Source of the DNA: Hepatocystis sp. ex Piliocolobus tephrosceles
Lineage: Eukaryota; Apicomplexa; Aconoidasida; Haemosporida; Plasmodiidae
Length of the DNA stretch: 10,636 bases
Direction: 5' to 3'
Assembly: GCA_902459845.2 (NCBI GenBank)
Contig: CABPSV020000151.1
Span: 15,323 to 25,958 of the forward strand
Positions within the stretch are counted from its first letter, which is position 1; every line of letters begins with the position of its first letter. Of the stretch, positions 7,444 through 10,636 are shown piece by piece. The notes beneath the pieces are model-generated. The model ran no database searches. It was given only the letters and a program-made list of their open reading frames with translations, and was not told the DNA's origin. A program made the position numbers and the translations under genes.

Positions 7444-10272
7444 TTACTACTACTACTATTACTACTACTACTAAGAATACTACTACTACTATTACTACTA
7501 CTACTACTAAGAATACTACTACTACTATTACTACTACTACTACTACTACTATGGAGAAAAGGCAAATGTTCCATACCACCATAATAGTCAGTTATTTTTA
7601 TATTTTTTTCCCAAAGTAATGAATATAATGGAAAAAAGAGCTCCTTCCTACAATACTGAAACAATTTGAATCTGTTTATTATATTTAGCAAATTAAATAT
7701 ATAACTAAAATGTATGCCATTCATATTTACATTAGTACCTATATTTAACTGTTCTGTTTGTTTTAATTTTCTAAAAAAGTACAAAATCAAAAGAACAAAT
7801 ATTTTTCTTTTTTTCTTTTTTATTATATATTCCATATTTTTTATTAATTCTAACACTTCTGAATAACTTAACAAATGAATAAATTTTTTATAATGTTTTA
7901 AAAACAGGTCCGTAAATATTTCATTACTTGCATTGAATTTTAATTTATTTAATAAAAAAAAAAACTGGCAAAAAAAATTTGGCTTTATATGATTAAAATT
8001 TAACAATACTGTTTTTTTCAATACTATCTTTTTCATAACCTTGTTATAACATAACAAATCACATAAGGATAACACACTCCTAATACTATTTTCTAATGTA
8101 TTATTTTCTACATACAATTCTAACTTTTTTCTTAAAAAATAAATTAATTGTTTATTGAAATGGTTATATATGGATCTATTCAAATTTATATTATTCAAAA
8201 TAAAATTATTTTTAAACAAAGAAAAAAAAAATAAAATATTTTTCACTTGATAGTTTTGTAAAAAATCACTATTTAACCATATACTATAAAACAATACATT
8301 TATGCTATATAAATTTTTATATCTAGTTATGTGCATAATTTGCAAAAATTTAAGAATAAAATCACAATCTTCTAAAATAAAATAACTACTACTCATTTTA
8401 AACATTTTTTCTAAATTGGATTTCAGATCACAATAAACTTTTAAAAAAATTCTATCTGGTTCATCACACCATTTCTCTTCCATTTGTGTCATTTTTTCTA
8501 TAATGTTACCATCATAATAACGGTTACTTTTACTACTATCGATTTTCTGTTTCAAATCCTTCAAATAATCATTCTGAACCATGTACATACGTTTTATATC
8601 TTTTAATAAATATGCTTTTTCCATTTCCTTCTGATCCAAAAATGACAGTAGGTGATTGATTTTGGCTTTACCACCACAAGTGTTATCTTCTTCAAAAATG
8701 GATTCACATAATATACCAATACAGTTAAATAAAAAAGTCATATTCTTTTTATTTATATAAGGTAGAAACAAAATCGAGTTGAAAATTAATTTATTTAATA
8801 AAAATAAAACATTAAAAAATGAACAAACAAAATAGTTATAATTGTCGATCAATAAGTCGTTATTGTTATTGTCGTTATTGTTATTGTCGTTATTGTTATT
8901 GTTGTTATTGTTATTGTCATTATTTTCGTCAACGCCACCAACACCACCAACACCACCAACACCACCAACACCACCAACACTACCAACACTACCAACACCA
9001 CCAACACTACCAACACCACCAACACCACCAACACTACCAACACCACCAACACTACCAACACCACCAACACCACCAACACCACCAACACTACCAACACCAC
9101 CAACACTACCAACACCACCAACGTCATTACTGTTTTTATTTTCCTCGTGCAGTACGCTCAAAACGGGATTGACAGAATACCCCTCTTCATAATTACTACG
9201 AACAACATTTTCAATTTTTTCGTCCTCATTACCATTTTTATTTACTACTAAATCACGATAATCCGTTGCATACAAATTTTGTATGAACTTATTTATTTTT
9301 GTTTTTGTCAAATATATCATAAATAATTCGGGCGTATTAAGCAAATTAAACACACTAGTTTGATCATTTATTAATAAAAGTAAATTTAATGCATTCGAAT
9401 TGTTTTTTTTTGTTAGGTCAAAAATGTATTCATGTCCTATACACACCAAGTACATTTGTTGGAATTCTTTTTTTTTTTGTTCAGATAAAAAACTTACAAA
9501 ATCTAACAAACTCAGTTTTATATATAAATAAGAATATTTGCATAGCAAGTTATAATCAAAATATTTTATAAAGGGCATAGAATGATTAAAAAAATATATT
9601 ATAAATTTATTTAAACTAAAAAATTGTTTAAAAGAAAATGATGTTTTTTCATAATTTGTTAAACTTTTTTCCATAAAAATTAAAAACTTTTGTATTATTT
9701 CTAAATTTTGTGAAATAAATTCATATCTTTCGGAAATAACCATATTTATGTTATGATTAGGAATTTTACTTATTGGGGATTCATTTTCATTCAAAAGTGA
9801 AGCATAATTATTAGTTTTAGCTTTTTTTTTTAAACTATCAATTGAATGTTGTAATAAGTCATAAAAATTATTAAATTTATTTATTAATATATCTTCCTCT
9901 TTTCTTATTTTATCTATTCTTAATCTTTTACTATTTTCATCATTAGAAATATTTTCTTCTTCAAAAACGTTCTTGATATCTTTATCATTTAAATAATAGT
10001 TTAACAGTTCTTTTATTAGTATACTGTTTTTTGTACTAATATTTATATATATATCACTTAAAATCGTCTTTTTTTCTTTTCTTGAATAATAATTACCATT
10101 TTTTAACAGTTTGTTATTAAACGGTTCCTTTCTTTTTACTTTTTTATTACCTTTCTCTGTGTTATTCACATTGTTTACACGCTTCTCATGTTTAAAAAAA
10201 AATCTACATTGCAATTTTGTACAACTACTGTTATAAACGGTTGGAAAAAAACTTTTTCTTATTTTCATTTGC

Positions 10273-10311
<39 letters not shown>

Positions 10312-10334
10312 ACTGCAAAAAAAAAAAAGGTCAT
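5586..10334 (-). CDS. Putative RAP-domain-like organellar RNA-binding protein
   Basis: An intact frame of 1,582 codons from the ATG at 10332-10334; stop TAA at 5586-5588. The C-terminus resembles a divergent RAP domain: MVKDMDILLQ at 1420-1429, then after a polar insert TEGSSQF and KKHKINVMVIPIEKVYLFFK (1472-1545), matching the family's pattern of a DI strand, a hydrophilic H/F turn and a final 'V..IP..E' strand. Residues 200-350, 500-560 and 660-870 are strings of amphipathic helices rich in Phe, Leu, Ile and Asn, like the helical repeats that precede RAP domains in apicomplexan and FASTK-type proteins. Those proteins bind organelle rRNA or mRNA. The segment from Met21 (ATG at 10272-10274), MQMKIRKSFFPTVYNSSCTK, is basic, lacks acidic residues and looks like a mitochondrial presequence. 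Starting at Met1 adds a Phe-rich stretch. Low-complexity inserts sit at 405-468 (Gly-Val), 471-493 (Asn) and around 929-977 (Ser). The RAP call rests on pattern reading, not a profile search; a conserved protein of unknown function is the alternative. Confidence 0.6.
7404..7550 (-). repeat. Poly-Ser coding microsatellite (AGT)n
   Basis: Forty-nine codons in the RAP-like gene, nearly all AGT (Ser), with AAT (Asn) interruptions one transition away and two ATT-CTT (Ile-Leu) interruptions. The Ile-Leu block and its flanking Ser-Asn run recur with a period of 36 bases, so a larger unit was duplicated on top of the trinucleotide repeat. It sits in a loop between helical segments. Confidence 0.95.
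8856..8924 (-). repeat. Poly-Asn coding repeat
   Basis: Twenty-three codons of mainly AAT and AAC (Asn) with regularly spaced GAC (Asp), giving NNNND periods, directly after the Gly-Val repeat. It is a typical Plasmodium low-complexity insert. Confidence 0.9.
8934..9122 (-). repeat. 9-bp coding repeat, 21 V-G-(G/S) tripeptides
   Basis: Twenty-one units of GTT-GGT-GGT (VGG) or GTT-GGT-AGT (VGS), codons otherwise invariant. From the N-terminus the third residues read G S G S G G G S G S G G S G S S G G G G G. The coding strand is pure purine-G/T with no C, dense in GG doublets, and far more GC-rich than anything else in the window. Confidence 0.95.
10278..10309. repeat. Poly-A tract, 32 bases (poly-T near the RAP-like start)
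   Basis: A 32-base A run on the plus strand, lying between the two possible start codons of the RAP-like gene (10334 and 10274). If translated from the first ATG it gives about ten Phe residues. Its length is not a multiple of three, so slippage would alter the frame between the two ATGs. Confidence 0.95.
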
Positions 10335-10636
10335 TGCAAAAAAAAATAAAAATATGAAACAATTTTTTACGCCACGTATAATAGTCCCATTCTTTACTTT
10401 TTAATACTACTGAACATAACCAATGTTAAAAGTTAAAGCGTGTTTACATCTTTTCAGAATTAACGTATAGTTTTGGTAGGCAAATGTAAGCACGTGCATA
10501 TAAACAGTAAGAACAAAAAAAAAAAAAAAAAAAAAAAAGTTGATCATAGACACTCACGCGACGTACTAACTATTCCCCTTATTTTTGATAATTAAAATAT
10601 AGCCAATGTAATTTTAAATAAAATTGAAAAACCTTA
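10335..10636. other. 5' flank of the RAP-like gene
   Basis: About 300 bases upstream of the RAP-like gene, presumably its 5' UTR and part of its promoter. It includes a 24-base poly-A tract at 10515-10538 and otherwise mixed AT-rich sequence with no supportable frame or RNA gene. A pyrimidine run followed by GCAG at 10313-10328 (minus strand, just inside the first ATG) resembles a splice acceptor, so a 5' intron ending there is possible. Confidence 0.6.

Noticed and set aside
7386..7619. Poly-Thr and poly-Val frames across the Ser microsatellite
   Set aside because: These are shadows of the trinucleotide repeat inside the larger RAP-like gene.
8819..9192. Pro-Thr, Gln-His and Leu-Val repeat frames across the Gly-Val repeat
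   Set aside because: These are shadows of the 9-bp coding repeat. The Gly-Val frame is continuous with the rest of the gene.

Overview
The window looks like nuclear DNA of a Plasmodium species. It is extremely A+T-rich, with long pure poly(dA:dT) tracts between genes (up to 48 bases), and it holds large intron-poor genes whose proteins carry Asn, Ser and charged low-complexity inserts. The species cannot be fixed by reading alone. There are two large genes, both on the minus strand, separated by about 1.2 kb of simple-sequence DNA. No tRNA, rRNA, mobile element or CRISPR array was seen.

Region by region: 1-1036 is the 3' flank of the first gene. It starts with a T-rich tract, then has plain AT-rich sequence, then a TACA-based minisatellite (747-1000). 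Next, 1037-4300 (probably extending to 4346 or beyond through 5' exons) encodes a DEAH-type RNA helicase-like protein. Its helicase lobes, HA2 and OB-fold regions can be followed in order, but every ATPase motif has decayed (TNVH stands where DEAH should be), so it is read as a pseudo-helicase, most like the DHX35 branch. A 454-residue low-complexity insert containing 24 hexapeptide repeats separates its two RecA-like lobes. 4301-5585 holds candidate 5' exons, two 47-48 base poly-A tracts, a 15-bp minisatellite and an (AT)20 run. 5586-10334 encodes a protein of about 1,560-1,580 residues, read as a divergent RAP-domain, helical-repeat organelle RNA-binding protein. It has a basic, mitochondrial-type N-terminus that may be preceded by a poly-Phe segment encoded by a poly-T tract, plus Gly-Val, Asn and Ser repeat inserts. 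10335-10636 is its 5' flank.

Both proteins are predicted to act on RNA: the first probably in the nucleus as a spliceosome-associated scaffold, the second in the mitochondrion or apicoplast. They look like separate transcription units, and I see no evidence that they work together. The observations most worth following are the catalytically dead DEAH protein, its probable missed 5' exons, the poly-T tract that could change where the RAP-like protein is targeted, and the G-rich repeat inside that gene.
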